Of a stretch of 64,000 bases of DNA, positions 8,568 through 18,142 are shown piece after piece. The stretch's first letter is position 1, and each line of letters starts with the position of its first letter. Where the stretch lies: contig NZ_JAPPVJ010000008.1 of assembly GCF_026711005.1 (NCBI RefSeq), positions 1-64,000 of the forward strand. Reading direction: 5' to 3'. The stretch is from Sphingobacterium sp. UT-1RO-CII-1. GTDB lineage: Bacteria > Bacteroidota > Bacteroidia > Sphingobacteriales > Sphingobacteriaceae. A program made the translations under genes and the position numbers. A model generated the notes under the pieces. That model was given only the letters and a program-made list of their open reading frames with translations, ran no database searches and was not told the origin of the DNA.

Positions 8568-9101
8568 ATGAATTTAAAGGAAATAATTTCACAGCGTATA
8601 GGTTTGAGTACAATATCAAGCATACTTGGGTTTGTGCAAGGGAACAATCTGCGGAAACAAGAACTTTACGATTTGTGCTTTGATTCGAATGATCGAATTT
8701 CTTATCAGGCTGCTTGGATTATGACCCATTATTCATCTGCTGATAATCGTTGGTTATATACTAAGCACGATGAACTGATAAACTTGGCTATGCGGTGTGA
8801 ACATATAGGAAAGCGGCGCTTGTTTCTTACCATTTTATTTAGACAACCATTCCTTGAACCTCTTCGAGCTGATTTTTTCGACTTTTGTATGCAGGGAATA
8901 TTAGCACGTAAAGAACCTTTAGCCATACAATCTCTCTGTATGAAATTAGCTTATGCAATGTGCTGTACAACTCCTGAGCTACATGACGAACTACGCTCTA
9001 CTATACAGTTATTAGATGGAGACCTATCACCAGCTGTACGTTCTGCAAAAAATAGCATACTGAAAGCTATGGCAAAAGGCTCAAGCTTGCAAGTGTTGTA
9101 A
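8568..9101 (+). CDS. HEAT-like helical protein of unknown function, 177 aa
   Basis: It has no signal peptide and no membrane segment. The sequence is almost entirely amphipathic helices with a repeat-like pattern (YQAAWIMTHY, KRRLFLTILF, AIQSLCMKLAYAM), like HEAT or armadillo-type adaptor proteins. No catalytic motif is visible. Its function is unknown. It is a single transcription unit between fabF and the Fur-type gene. Confidence 0.65.
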   Translation: MNLKEIISQRIGLSTISSILGFVQGNNLRKQELYDLCFDSNDRISYQAAWIMTHYSSADNRWLYTKHDELINLAMRCEHIGKRRLFLTILFRQPFLEPLRADFFDFCMQGILARKEPLAIQSLCMKLAYAMCCTTPELHDELRSTIQLLDGDLSPAVRSAKNSILKAMAKGSSLQVL

Positions 9102-9267
9102 AATAGGTGGAATAGACATCTTTTTTAATAAAGGTTCGTTTTTTGCATGTAGTAAGATATCCAAAATAATATCATAGTTCTGGATGCCATTATATGTTAA
9201 CTAATAAAACTTTTTTAGAGGACGCGAGCTGATTAATTATATAGACATAAAATATTAATTCCTGTAA

Positions 9268-9678
9268 ATGAAAAAAGATATCGAACAAAAGTTGTTAGCG
9301 AAGAATACGAGTCCGACAAGTATGCGAATTTTGGTATATGAACTACTGGAGCAACAGCAGGTAGCCATGTCTTTATCTGATGTGGAAAGACATTTTTATA
9401 AGGCTGATCGTGTTACGATCTATAGAACATTGAAAACCTTTGAAGAGAAGGGGATTGTCCATAGTATTCAAGAAAACAACACGAGTAAATATATTCTTTG
9501 CCATGATGCATGTGATTCAAAAATGCATAATGATTCTCATTTACACTTTTACTGTAAAGTATGTCAAGAGACAACGTGCAAAGAAGAGTTTATACTTCCT
9601 TCAGTTTCAGATCACAAATATAGGATTGATGAGATTAAGCTTTTTGCAAAGGGCGTCTGTGAAAAGTGTTTGAAATAA
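9268..9678 (+). CDS. Fur-family metal-responsive repressor
   Basis: The 136 residues comprise a winged-helix DNA-binding domain (about 10-75, with LSDVERHF and RVTIYRTLKTFEEKGI) and the Fur dimerisation/metal domain. The latter has HLHFYCKVCQETTC and the C-terminal GVCEKC, two CxxC pairs that form the structural zinc site. The next gene, 139 bp downstream and co-directional, is a P1B metal-exporting ATPase, so a zinc- or similar-metal-responsive (Zur-like) role is inferred. The metal cannot be assigned from sequence alone. Confidence 0.88.
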   Translation: MKKDIEQKLLAKNTSPTSMRILVYELLEQQQVAMSLSDVERHFYKADRVTIYRTLKTFEEKGIVHSIQENNTSKYILCHDACDSKMHNDSHLHFYCKVCQETTCKEEFILPSVSDHKYRIDEIKLFAKGVCEKCLK

Positions 9679-9816
9679 TCTTTGCAATAGCATTGCATGC
9701 TATCTCTACTTAACTTTGATAGTAACAGTTGATCAACGGTTATTTTAAAACGACTTAAACGAGCCTTTATGATAATCTGTTCAGAGTGAAGTAAGTTTTA
9801 ACAAAGTACACAATTT

Positions 9817-11910
9817 ATGAAAAAGTTAAGCACCAATAAAAACACCATATCAAAACTAACGGATACAGGTATGAAACATCAGCATAAATATGATTCTACG
9901 GGAAAGCAGCTTTGTTGTACGCTTGAGGATAAAGTCTATACAAATGCAGGCGCAAAAGAGTTAATCAGTCATACTCCTGATAAGCAACGTGTCAATCATG
10001 ACCATACTGATGATGACGGGCATGACCATTCACATATAGATGAAAATAGTAGTGTTTTCAAAATGTTTTTACCAGCTATTGTTTCTTTAGTGCTCTTGCT
10101 TCTCGGTATTACCTTTGATAACTGGCTGCATCAACCTTGGTTTAACGACTGGATACGCGTTTTGTGGTATACTGCAGCTTATGTTCCTGTGGGGGTGCCT
10201 GTGCTAAGGGATGCTGTTAAAAGCATTCGAAAGGGAGATGTTTTTTCTGAATTTTTCCTAATGGGTATTGCTACCATTGGCGCATTTGCTATTGGTGAAT
10301 ATCCTGAAGGTGTTGCGGTTATGCTTTTTTATGCTGTAGGCGAAGTTTTTCAAACCTTAGCGGTATCTAGAGCACAGTCTAATATTAAATCCTTGCTTGA
10401 TCAGCGGCCAGACGAGGTCACTGTTTTAAAAAATAATGTAGCACAAAAGGTAAAGGCCGAAACGGTAGGTCTTGACGATATTATCCAGCTCAAGCCCGGA
10501 GAGAAGTTAGGATTGGATGGAGAGTTATTGTCGGAAACAGCTTCCTTCAACACATCAGCTTTAACAGGTGAAAGCAAACCAGATACAAAGTATAAAGGAG
10601 AAACAGTATTAGCCGGTATGATCAACCTTAACACTGTTTCGGAGATAAGGGTAACGACAGCTTATATGGACAGTAAGCTTAGTAAAATATTAGAGCTTGT
10701 ACAGAATGCGACATCGCAGAAAGCGCCTACCGAATTATTTATTAGAAAATTCGCTAGAATTTATACGCCTATTGTCGTTCTGCTAGCGGTTGCCATATGT
10801 GTACTTCCTTACTTTTTCATCGCTGACTATCAGTTTAAAGATTGGCTATATAGAGCGTTAATCTTTTTGGTCATCTCTTGTCCCTGTGCACTAGTTATTA
10901 GTATTCCTTTAGGTTATTTTGGTGGGATCGGTGCTGCAAGTAAAAACGGGATACTATTTAAAGGAAGTAACTTTTTAGATGCGCTGGCAGATATTCAGAA
11001 TGTGGTCATGGATAAAACAGGCACAATGACCGAGGGGGTCTTTAATGTACAAGAAGTTGTCTTTGATCCGGCTTATAATAAAGAAGAAATTCTTCAGATG
11101 GTCAATGTGCTAGAAAGCCAAAGCACCCACCCTGTAGCTACTGCTATTCATGAATATGTTGGAAGCCTAAATAGTGAAATTCGTTTAGAGAATACCGAAG
11201 AAATTGCAGGGCATGGGTTAAAAACGACTGTTAATGGTAAAGATTTGTTGGTCGGTAATTTCAAACTTATGGACAAGTTTGGCGTACATTATGAAGTAGA
11301 CCCTAACAGCATTGTCTACACGACTATTTCTGTTGCCTATGGTGGTGCTTTTATTGGTTATATAACAATCGCAGACCGCATCAAAGAAGATGCTCAGGAC
11401 ACTATAAAACAATTGCACAAATTGGGTATAAAAGCTACAATGCTTAGCGGCGATAAAAGTACAGTTGTGAAGTATGTTGCCGATAAACTAGGAATTGATC
11501 AGGCTTTTGGTGATCTGCTACCTGAAGACAAGGTCAATAAAGTAAAAGAAATTAAGGCTGGGCGCGAGAGTGTTGCTTTTGTAGGTGATGGGGTAAATGA
11601 TGCGCCAGTGGTAGCTTTAAGTGATGTTGGTATTGCTATGGGCGGTTTAGGAAGTGATGCCACCATTGAAACAGCCGATGTGGTTATACAGGACGATAAG
11701 CCAAGTAAAATACCTATGGCTATATATATAGGAAAACAAACAAAAAAGATCGTTTGGCAAAATATTAGTTTAGCTTTTGGTGTTAAAGCAATTGTTCTCG
11801 TGCTTGGCGCTGGGGGCTTAGCAACAATGTGGGAGGCGGTCTTTGCAGATGTAGGGGTTGCACTGCTAGCTATTTTAAATGCTGTTAGAATACAACGGAT
11901 GAAATTCTAG
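9817..11910 (+). CDS. Heavy-metal-exporting P1B-type ATPase (ZntA/CadA-like)
   Basis: The 697 residues comprise a His/Asp-rich cytoplasmic N-terminus (HDHTDDDGHDHSHIDE, about 65-80) in place of the usual CxxC metal-binding domain. Membrane helices follow, with TGES in the actuator domain, the CPC ion-binding motif (SCPCALV) in the membrane, DKTGTMT with the phosphorylated Asp, and GDGVNDAPV. The last membrane helices contain AVFADVGVALLAILNA, whose Asp fits the Zn/Cd/Pb group P1B-2. It pumps divalent metal out of the cytoplasm. A second start at residue 19 (9871) is possible. It is probably regulated by the upstream Fur-type protein. Confidence 0.92.
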   Translation: MKKLSTNKNTISKLTDTGMKHQHKYDSTGKQLCCTLEDKVYTNAGAKELISHTPDKQRVNHDHTDDDGHDHSHIDENSSVFKMFLPAIVSLVLLLLGITFDNWLHQPWFNDWIRVLWYTAAYVPVGVPVLRDAVKSIRKGDVFSEFFLMGIATIGAFAIGEYPEGVAVMLFYAVGEVFQTLAVSRAQSNIKSLLDQRPDEVTVLKNNVAQKVKAETVGLDDIIQLKPGEKLGLDGELLSETASFNTSALTGESKPDTKYKGETVLAGMINLNTVSEIRVTTAYMDSKLSKILELVQNATSQKAPTELFIRKFARIYTPIVVLLAVAICVLPYFFIADYQFKDWLYRALIFLVISCPCALVISIPLGYFGGIGAASKNGILFKGSNFLDALADIQNVVMDKTGTMTEGVFNVQEVVFDPAYNKEEILQMVNVLESQSTHPVATAIHEYVGSLNSEIRLENTEEIAGHGLKTTVNGKDLLVGNFKLMDKFGVHYEVDPNSIVYTTISVAYGGAFIGYITIADRIKEDAQDTIKQLHKLGIKATMLSGDKSTVVKYVADKLGIDQAFGDLLPEDKVNKVKEIKAGRESVAFVGDGVNDAPVVALSDVGIAMGGLGSDATIETADVVIQDDKPSKIPMAIYIGKQTKKIVWQNISLAFGVKAIVLVLGAGGLATMWEAVFADVGVALLAILNAVRIQRMKF

Positions 11911-11931
11911 ACAATTTTTTGACATCTTATT

Positions 11932-11992
11932 CAGTTATAATGCAAAAAGGTTCGAAATCCATTAGTATTTCGGCCTTTTTGCATTATAACTG
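11932..11992. terminator. Long bidirectional terminator after the metal ATPase
   Basis: A 19-bp perfect stem (CAGTTATAATGCAAAAAGG with its complement at 11974-11992) extends inward through CGAAAT/ATTTCG. A5 and T5 runs border the GC pairs, so both strands can terminate. Confidence 0.85.
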
Positions 11993-12167
11993 TAAAATTG
12001 TTCGTTGTCGTCAAAGTTAGATTTTTTGCTCTCGTGAGCAGATTTCCATTATGTTTATCCCTTGCATTTTTGTTACGTAAATGCTAAATAAAAGTTAATC
12101 TTATTTATATTTGCAAATTAATCAACTATTGGCTGTGCACGTTACTATCCAAATTATTTAGCTTTTT

Positions 12168-13415
12168 ATGTTTATTTTTAAGAGGTTTTTGTCAACCTAC
12201 TTGGCGATGGTTTTCTTCGTGGCCGTGCATGCTCAAAAAATCAGTTCAGATTCCCTGAAAATCGAGGTTTTAGGTCTTAATGATAAAAACCAGCATGAAC
12301 AATCTATTCTAATCCTTGATCGAGTAATTGCCAATTCAAAATCTACATCTAATGACGTTTATCAAGCTTATTTACTACGTTCATTAACCTACAAAAGTCT
12401 TTACAATTATACTGGGGCACTGATTAATTTGGACCTAGCAGAAAAAGCTGCGAAAGGAAGTGACTTTGCTAAAGAAGCCAGTAGCCGTGTCCTTATCGAG
12501 AAGATTTTTATTTATTTTGATACGAAAAGAAACGAAGATTTTGATACTGCATTGCAACAGGTGACACCCGAACACTTGCAATACATTGACAGCGAAACGC
12601 GCGCTTTTTATGAATGTATTATGGGGCATTTGGAGATGCGTAAAGGTAATTACTCTGCTGCTGATGATTTTTTTGACGCTTGTATTGCGCTTTTGGAAAA
12701 AGAAAACCCCAAGCATCTTCCCATCATATATAAAGTAAAGGTAGAGCTCTATAACTTAATGAATCAACAGCAAAAAGCGATTGCTGCTTATGAAACAGGT
12801 ATGTCCTATGCTGAACAGTTTGGAATAGATATTTATAAAATCACGATGTTGGAGACTATTATTTATTTCTATGCCAGCAACGGTCGCTATGAGGAAGCTT
12901 ATTTGGCTCAGCTTGAAGTTACCAAGCAGCGTAGAAAATATGATGCAGCCAATCGTAGTGGGCAGTTGAATAATTTAGAGAAAGAGCTACAGCAACAGAG
13001 AAATGATATAGAGCTAAAGAATAAAAAAAATATGGGTGTTGTGCTCGTTGCTGTTATCGTACTGCTATTAGCCTTGTTATTTGTTCTTTTCAAGTTCTTT
13101 CAGTCGAATAAGCAACGGAGGATCTTGATGGAAAAAGAAGTGGAGCATATGCGGGCACGATTAGAATTTTATATTAAACAGTCAAGTGATGGTAAGCCGG
13201 GTGATAATCTTTCTCTGAATTTAGAAAAGTACGATCTTAAAGATAGGCATATACAGATTATCCAATTAATTCGGGAGGGCAAAACAAATAAAGAGATAGG
13301 AGGGATACTTTTCATTTCGGAAAATACGGTTAAATATCATTTGAAGGTTATTTATGAAATATTAAATATCGATAGTCGTTCATCACTTCTAAAGAGAAAA
13401 GATACCGGTCTTTAA
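12168..13415 (+). CDS. TPR-containing membrane regulator with LuxR-type HTH
   Basis: The 415 residues comprise a signal peptide (about 1-23), tetratricopeptide-like helical repeats in the periplasmic part (about 30-250), a coiled coil (about 260-285) and one membrane helix (about 288-310). A C-terminal LuxR/GerE helix-turn-helix follows (about 350-405; TNKEIGGILFISENTVKYHLKVIYE). This is the Bacteroidota-specific one-component sensor layout, in which a periplasmic TPR domain is linked through the membrane to a DNA-binding domain. Target genes are unknown; the large TPR gene lies downstream, about 300 bp away, and may or may not be controlled by it. Confidence 0.85.
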   Translation: MFIFKRFLSTYLAMVFFVAVHAQKISSDSLKIEVLGLNDKNQHEQSILILDRVIANSKSTSNDVYQAYLLRSLTYKSLYNYTGALINLDLAEKAAKGSDFAKEASSRVLIEKIFIYFDTKRNEDFDTALQQVTPEHLQYIDSETRAFYECIMGHLEMRKGNYSAADDFFDACIALLEKENPKHLPIIYKVKVELYNLMNQQQKAIAAYETGMSYAEQFGIDIYKITMLETIIYFYASNGRYEEAYLAQLEVTKQRRKYDAANRSGQLNNLEKELQQQRNDIELKNKKNMGVVLVAVIVLLLALLFVLFKFFQSNKQRRILMEKEVEHMRARLEFYIKQSSDGKPGDNLSLNLEKYDLKDRHIQIIQLIREGKTNKEIGGILFISENTVKYHLKVIYEILNIDSRSSLLKRKDTGL

Positions 13416-13716
13416 TATGCTTTGCACAGTTGCCAGTTTTAAACAATTGCCTTATTAGGTGAGGGGCCAACTTAAACTATATCCAAGTAAATTTTTTTTG
13501 CTTAGTTTAGTCTGCAGATATTCTGTAGATCAATAATTTCACGAATTGTTGTACACTCCGTGAATTACTGTTGTTTTAGAGAATATTGTTTTGATCCTTA
13601 ATTTTTTTTAACGATTCACATAATTAATTGATATTTTTTGATATTTGGCTAGAAGATTGTATCATTATCTTCTCAGTGAAGGTATGTTTGGAAAAACTCA
13701 GAAATACGGACGAACA

Positions 13717-16254
13717 ATGATATTGAAAGAAAACAACAGCGGTAATTACTATATAAAGCACCTGATCACTGGAGTTTTTTCAGTGTTGCTAACTATAGGG
13801 TATGCGCAGGAGCAGGAAAAGCAGCAGAAAGATACGCGGCAAGGCAGTGAACAGCATGCAGGGCAAGCCCCAGTTATGGAATCCATTGACGTGGTGCGTG
13901 ATTACCGGCCAATGTTGGCTGATGCCGTAAAGGTGCGCCGAAGCCCAGAGATGGATATCAACCGGCAAGCAATTGACATGGAATTGCGCTATATAGCCGC
14001 TGCTACATATTTTGAAAGGAATAGGTTCAAACAAGCTTATAACGATGAGTTGCTCAAACGCCACCCCAATGCTTCGCGTAATAATATTGATAATTACAGA
14101 ATCAGTTATTTGGCCTACGGAGCAGGGGAATACCCACGTGCGACTTCTATTTTGGAGAAGGTGGAAACTTCTGACGCCTATTATCAAGGCTCCTTAATTA
14201 CCTTGGGGCATATCGCCTTAGAAACCGGCAATAAACAACGTGCACGAGATTTTTTTGTCAAAGCGATGAAACTAAACCTTGATCCGCTTTTAAAAGAGGA
14301 TGCGGTGTTTAACTATGCTAAGACTTTACAGGAGTTGGATTCTACCAGTGCTGCACTAGACGTCCTCCAACAGTATCTTAGTAAGAAATATGTAGGGAGA
14401 ACTCCTGGTGACAAAAAACCAGAAAGTGCAGAAGAACTTTCGATCGAAGTTTTGTTGGGTACAAGTAACTTCCATGCCGGGGTGAGCCTGCTAGAATCGT
14501 TAAACAACCGTGGGCGCCAAAGTGATATGACCTATCAAAGGGCAACGTATTACCGTGGTTTAGAGTTTTATAACGAGCGTGCTTTTGAAAACAGCATATC
14601 GATGTTTATGCGATCTGAAAAATTTCCAATCGATGCAGAAATGGCAGCTTTGGCGACGTATTGGAAAGCAGAAGCGATGTACGAAGTGCGCAAATACAAG
14701 GAGGCAGTTGAAAACTTTTCCCAATTTCTTAGCTTGCCCGTCGCTCGCCGCACCGATGTATATAGTTTTGCGCATTATGCGTTAGCTTATGCGGCATTCC
14801 GAAGCAATAGCTTTAACATGGCAGCTGAGTATTTCGAGCGCTTTCTGGCAAGCGAGGGTAAATCGCTAGAAGCAAGTGTGCGTTATGATGTGATTGCCCG
14901 TTTGGGAGATTCGTATTTGAGTGTGCGAAATTACGGACAAGCCAAACGGCATTATGAAGAGTTAATTAAAAGTAAAGCTCCGAATCAGGACTATGCTTTC
15001 TTCCAACGCGGTATTATCCAAGGGTTGCAAGGCGATAATGAAGCGAAGATTAGCACGCTCTCATCGGTTGTAAAACAATTCCCGAACTCGAACTATGCGG
15101 ATGATGTGGCTTTTGAAATTCCCTATACGTATTTTACTATGGGAGATTACGACACCGCGATCGAAGGGCTGCAACAGATGGTCAAACGTTACCCTAGAAG
15201 CAGTTATGTTCCCCGCGCACTGATGACCATTGGCCTTGTACAATACAATAAGGGGGATGCTGAAGCAGCAAAGGCTTCTTTTCAGAAGATCGTAGAAGAA
15301 TATGCTACCACGGATGAAGCAGCTCAGGCGCTTCGTTCCATTGAAAATATTTATATAGACGAGGGAGATGCTACGGGTTATATTCATTATGCGCTCGGCG
15401 CCAATCTCAAAAATCTGAGTCCAGCAGAGCAGGATAACTTGATTTTCCAGACAGCCTATTCTCTGTTTGGAAAAAGACAGTACGGGCCTGCTGTGGAAGC
15501 TGTCAATGCATACTTTGATAAATTTCCAAAAGCCAGACAGGAAAAGCATGCCCGTTATATTCGCGGGGTGAGTTTGTACCATACCGGACACCCGCAGGAA
15601 GCACTGCATGATCTGAATATTATCCTGAACGACTGGACGAGCAAATACACGGAGAATACTTTACTGACGGCGGTGGCTTTATACATGGATCTTGGACAGT
15701 ACAATGAAGCTATCGTGCATCTTAAAAAGCTGGAAATTAACTCTGAATTTAAAGACAACTATAGTTTTGCGTTAACCAACCTGATGGTCTGTTATTATGA
15801 AATCGGAGATTTCGATCAAGTGGCCAAGTATGTACAATTGATCAAGAATTCGGCTCGATCATCCGAAGAAGACATAGCCAAAGCACATTTGTACAGTGCA
15901 CGAGCTTTGTTAAAAGAAGGAAACAAGACATCTGCCATGAAAGAGTTCAATGCAGCGACAATGAAGAGCCAATTGGCGGTTGGTGCAGAGGCGCGTTATC
16001 GTATGGCGCAGCTGCAATATGACAATAAGCAATATGACAAAGCCCAGGAAACAGCTTTTGATGTCGTCAATAATATGGAAGAGCAGGACTACTGGGTAGC
16101 GAGAAGTTTTATCTTGCTTGCAGATACCTATTCTGCCAAAGGCAATAAACTTCAGGCGAAGAGCACGTTGGAAAGTGTTATTGAAAATTATGACGAAGAT
16201 GATGATATCATTCCTGCAGCAAAAGAACGCTTAAAGAAATTGAACATGAAATAA
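13717..16254 (+). CDS. Large tetratricopeptide-repeat protein with unusual N-terminus
   Basis: From the ATG at 13717 the protein has 845 residues; the frame is open to a TTG at 13645 and an ATG at 13684. A signal peptide (to about residue 31, ending YAQ) is followed by a segment IDVVRDYRPMLADAVKVRRSP (about 47-67). Some twenty TPR-like repeats then run to the end. The protein is probably a periplasmic scaffold or outer-membrane assembly factor. The VxRDYxPxLADAVKxR segment is, as I recall, typical of the N-terminus of a beta-barrel partner rather than of the TPR protein, so a fusion or internal deletion is suspected. Base composition is visibly more GC-rich than the flanks. Confidence 0.75.
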   Translation: MILKENNSGNYYIKHLITGVFSVLLTIGYAQEQEKQQKDTRQGSEQHAGQAPVMESIDVVRDYRPMLADAVKVRRSPEMDINRQAIDMELRYIAAATYFERNRFKQAYNDELLKRHPNASRNNIDNYRISYLAYGAGEYPRATSILEKVETSDAYYQGSLITLGHIALETGNKQRARDFFVKAMKLNLDPLLKEDAVFNYAKTLQELDSTSAALDVLQQYLSKKYVGRTPGDKKPESAEELSIEVLLGTSNFHAGVSLLESLNNRGRQSDMTYQRATYYRGLEFYNERAFENSISMFMRSEKFPIDAEMAALATYWKAEAMYEVRKYKEAVENFSQFLSLPVARRTDVYSFAHYALAYAAFRSNSFNMAAEYFERFLASEGKSLEASVRYDVIARLGDSYLSVRNYGQAKRHYEELIKSKAPNQDYAFFQRGIIQGLQGDNEAKISTLSSVVKQFPNSNYADDVAFEIPYTYFTMGDYDTAIEGLQQMVKRYPRSSYVPRALMTIGLVQYNKGDAEAAKASFQKIVEEYATTDEAAQALRSIENIYIDEGDATGYIHYALGANLKNLSPAEQDNLIFQTAYSLFGKRQYGPAVEAVNAYFDKFPKARQEKHARYIRGVSLYHTGHPQEALHDLNIILNDWTSKYTENTLLTAVALYMDLGQYNEAIVHLKKLEINSEFKDNYSFALTNLMVCYYEIGDFDQVAKYVQLIKNSARSSEEDIAKAHLYSARALLKEGNKTSAMKEFNAATMKSQLAVGAEARYRMAQLQYDNKQYDKAQETAFDVVNNMEEQDYWVARSFILLADTYSAKGNKLQAKSTLESVIENYDEDDDIIPAAKERLKKLNMK

Positions 16255-17398
16255 CAGGCTCGTCTCGTAATGTCATTTATGACGCGCAATCTGGGCTATC
16301 TATCCATGGAGTTCTGTAGTCAACTAATATTATTTTCTGCAGAGCCCATAAATATGGCATTTTGTATGGCTTTATTTTTCATGCGATGTTTTTTTGAGTC
16401 TGTTGTAGCTGCAGGTTGATTTGGCCAGTTTGATAGATGGAGAAAGAACCGCTAGATATTTTTAAACACAGTGATATATTCCATACAGTATCTGATCCGA
16501 TGATTAATGATTCTTACATAGCCATGTTGTCTTATGTTTTTAGAGCAATAACCTACTATTCCTGTCCAACCGCTGTATATTTCACGTTTAAATCTTACTT
16601 TCTAAGATGTGAGCTCACATCTTAGAAGGCTATGTCTAGTAAACGAACAGCGACTGTGAGAGATTTCGTTGCTAGCTGCAAAAACCTGCTCATATACACG
16701 TCTTACAACTATGTTCTGGTAGTATAAATAGCCGCTAATGCTGAGAATATGGTCATTCGCGCAGCATACATAGCCGCTAACGTAACATACTTAGCTCATT
16801 TTGTGATTACATGGCCTTGTTGTAATGTGTAAATCAGCCTATGTATGTTGTTTTTGCCGTCAATGTTTTTTACATAGGGCTTGTTGTCTTGATGTTTGTG
16901 GGGTGGTGTAATTACAAAAACGGCCAAACGTTGCAAAATGGGGCAAAGAATTATTCATTGAGGGCTAAGTATGTTGACTTAGCAGACAAAATAGTATACA
17001 TAGCCGGCTAAGTCATTATACTTGGCCGTTCATGTAAAGGCCTTACTGTTCATGTATGTCTTCAAAATGGACCATTTAGTAGAGATAGTCTCTTTTTAAG
17101 TCTGTTTTATCATGTTGTTAACACTCTTTGAACAGCGATTCAATTATAACTATATTACTCCTTTTAGAGATAAATATCTCCTAACATTTTTGTTTTCGTT
17201 TAGCACAATATTATGTTTTTTTTATAATTGGTTTGCATCTGATTTAGGGGGTAATAATCCTCAAAACCAAGAGTATAGATCTGAACAATACTACTAATAT
17301 AAGGATTGAAGAAACAATCGCTCTGGCTACTGTTACCAATAAAGGCCGCCATCAACCATTACATGTTTGCGGGGAGAATTCTGTTTATATAGGGCAGA
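16255..17398. other. 1.1-kb gene-free region with short inverted repeats
   Basis: No convincing gene is present on either strand. It contains the 28-bp palindrome at 16600-16627, recurring ATAGCCGCTAA-type motifs, and the pair GACTTAGC (16976-16983) with GCTAAGTC (17007-17014). Its content is otherwise unexplained; decayed sequence or an untranslated element are both possible. Confidence 0.5.
16600..16627. repeat. Perfect 28-bp palindrome
   Basis: TTCTAAGATGTGAG is followed immediately by its reverse complement. No T-run follows, so it is not an obvious terminator; it could be a protein-binding site. Confidence 0.6.
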
Positions 17399-17644
17399 CT
17401 ACATCTTTGGTAGGATAAAAAAGAAAAGCACAAGTAGGGGGTATAGGATAAAGAAAATGCTTGTAGTAATAATAAGCCACCTATAACTTTTTTCCAAAAA
17501 TTCTTGAGCTTTTGCTTCACTAATTTCTATTATGTTTCTTGCCTTTATCACATAATAGAGAGCCAAAGCTCCTGTAAAGGGAAAGCAGAGAAAAAGTAGT
17601 AATGAGAGAATCAAATATACTGTACTCGTTTTTTTTATATCCAT
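17399..17644 (-). CDS. CD225/dispanin-like small membrane protein
   Basis: From the ATG at 17644 the protein has 81 residues; the upstream extension begins at a TTG and is not preferred. Two membrane helices (about 6-30 and 52-77) enclose a loop AYYVIKARNIIEISEA-like segment of small and charged residues. This layout fits the CD225/dispanin superfamily of Bacteroidota, whose bacterial function is unknown. A possible remnant of a small peptide gene (17653-17755) precedes it. Confidence 0.6.
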   Translation of the reverse strand: MDIKKTSTVYLILSLLLFLCFPFTGALALYYVIKARNIIEISEAKAQEFLEKSYRWLIITTSIFFILYPLLVLFFFILPKM

Positions 17645-18142
17645 TCCTTTTTTTATAAACAATTAATAAAATCTGCTAGAACCCATCCAATTGTACAAGC
17701 TTCTGAAAATATATTTGCTATATCAAAAGTAATTTCTTTCCAATTACCTTGGTTTTAAAAAACTTTATATTCGTTATTGGTAGCGTTCTAAATAAGTGAC
17801 AAAGGCGATAATTTTCTATAGCAATGATTGTTACATTTAATTTGTTGAAAATCAATCTACAGCCATGATAAATATACAGATTTTTTTTCAGACTCTATCC
17901 CCGATATCCATATCTGGCTGATATCTTATTATACTGTCATATAAAAAAGAGGTTGGATCCATGTATTAAAGAGTTGCACTTTGAATGCGAAGAAATTTAA
18001 CTTCTCGCTATGGCAATATCTTTCGTTATATGCGTGCGTTCTACAAAAGGCGTTTAAGCCGTGTAGAAATAAGATTCTACCACTAGCTGTTTGTCTCACT
18101 ATATGTGGCGATAAATAAACTTTCTTTTTAAAAGAATGGCAT
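17645..18142. other. Gene-free region with a possible decayed coding fragment
   Basis: Except for the 33-codon open stretch at 17653-17755, nothing recognisable was found in these 500 bases between two minus-strand genes. Confidence 0.4.
17653..17755 (-). pseudogene. Possible decayed small peptide gene
   Basis: A frame without a start codon encodes a protein-like 33-residue tail (GNWKEITFDIANIFSEA then CTIGWVLADFINCL). A stop and an AT homopolymer (T6A4) lie immediately upstream, so a frameshift in that run could have separated it from its start. The identity is not recognised and the call is tentative. Confidence 0.25.
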
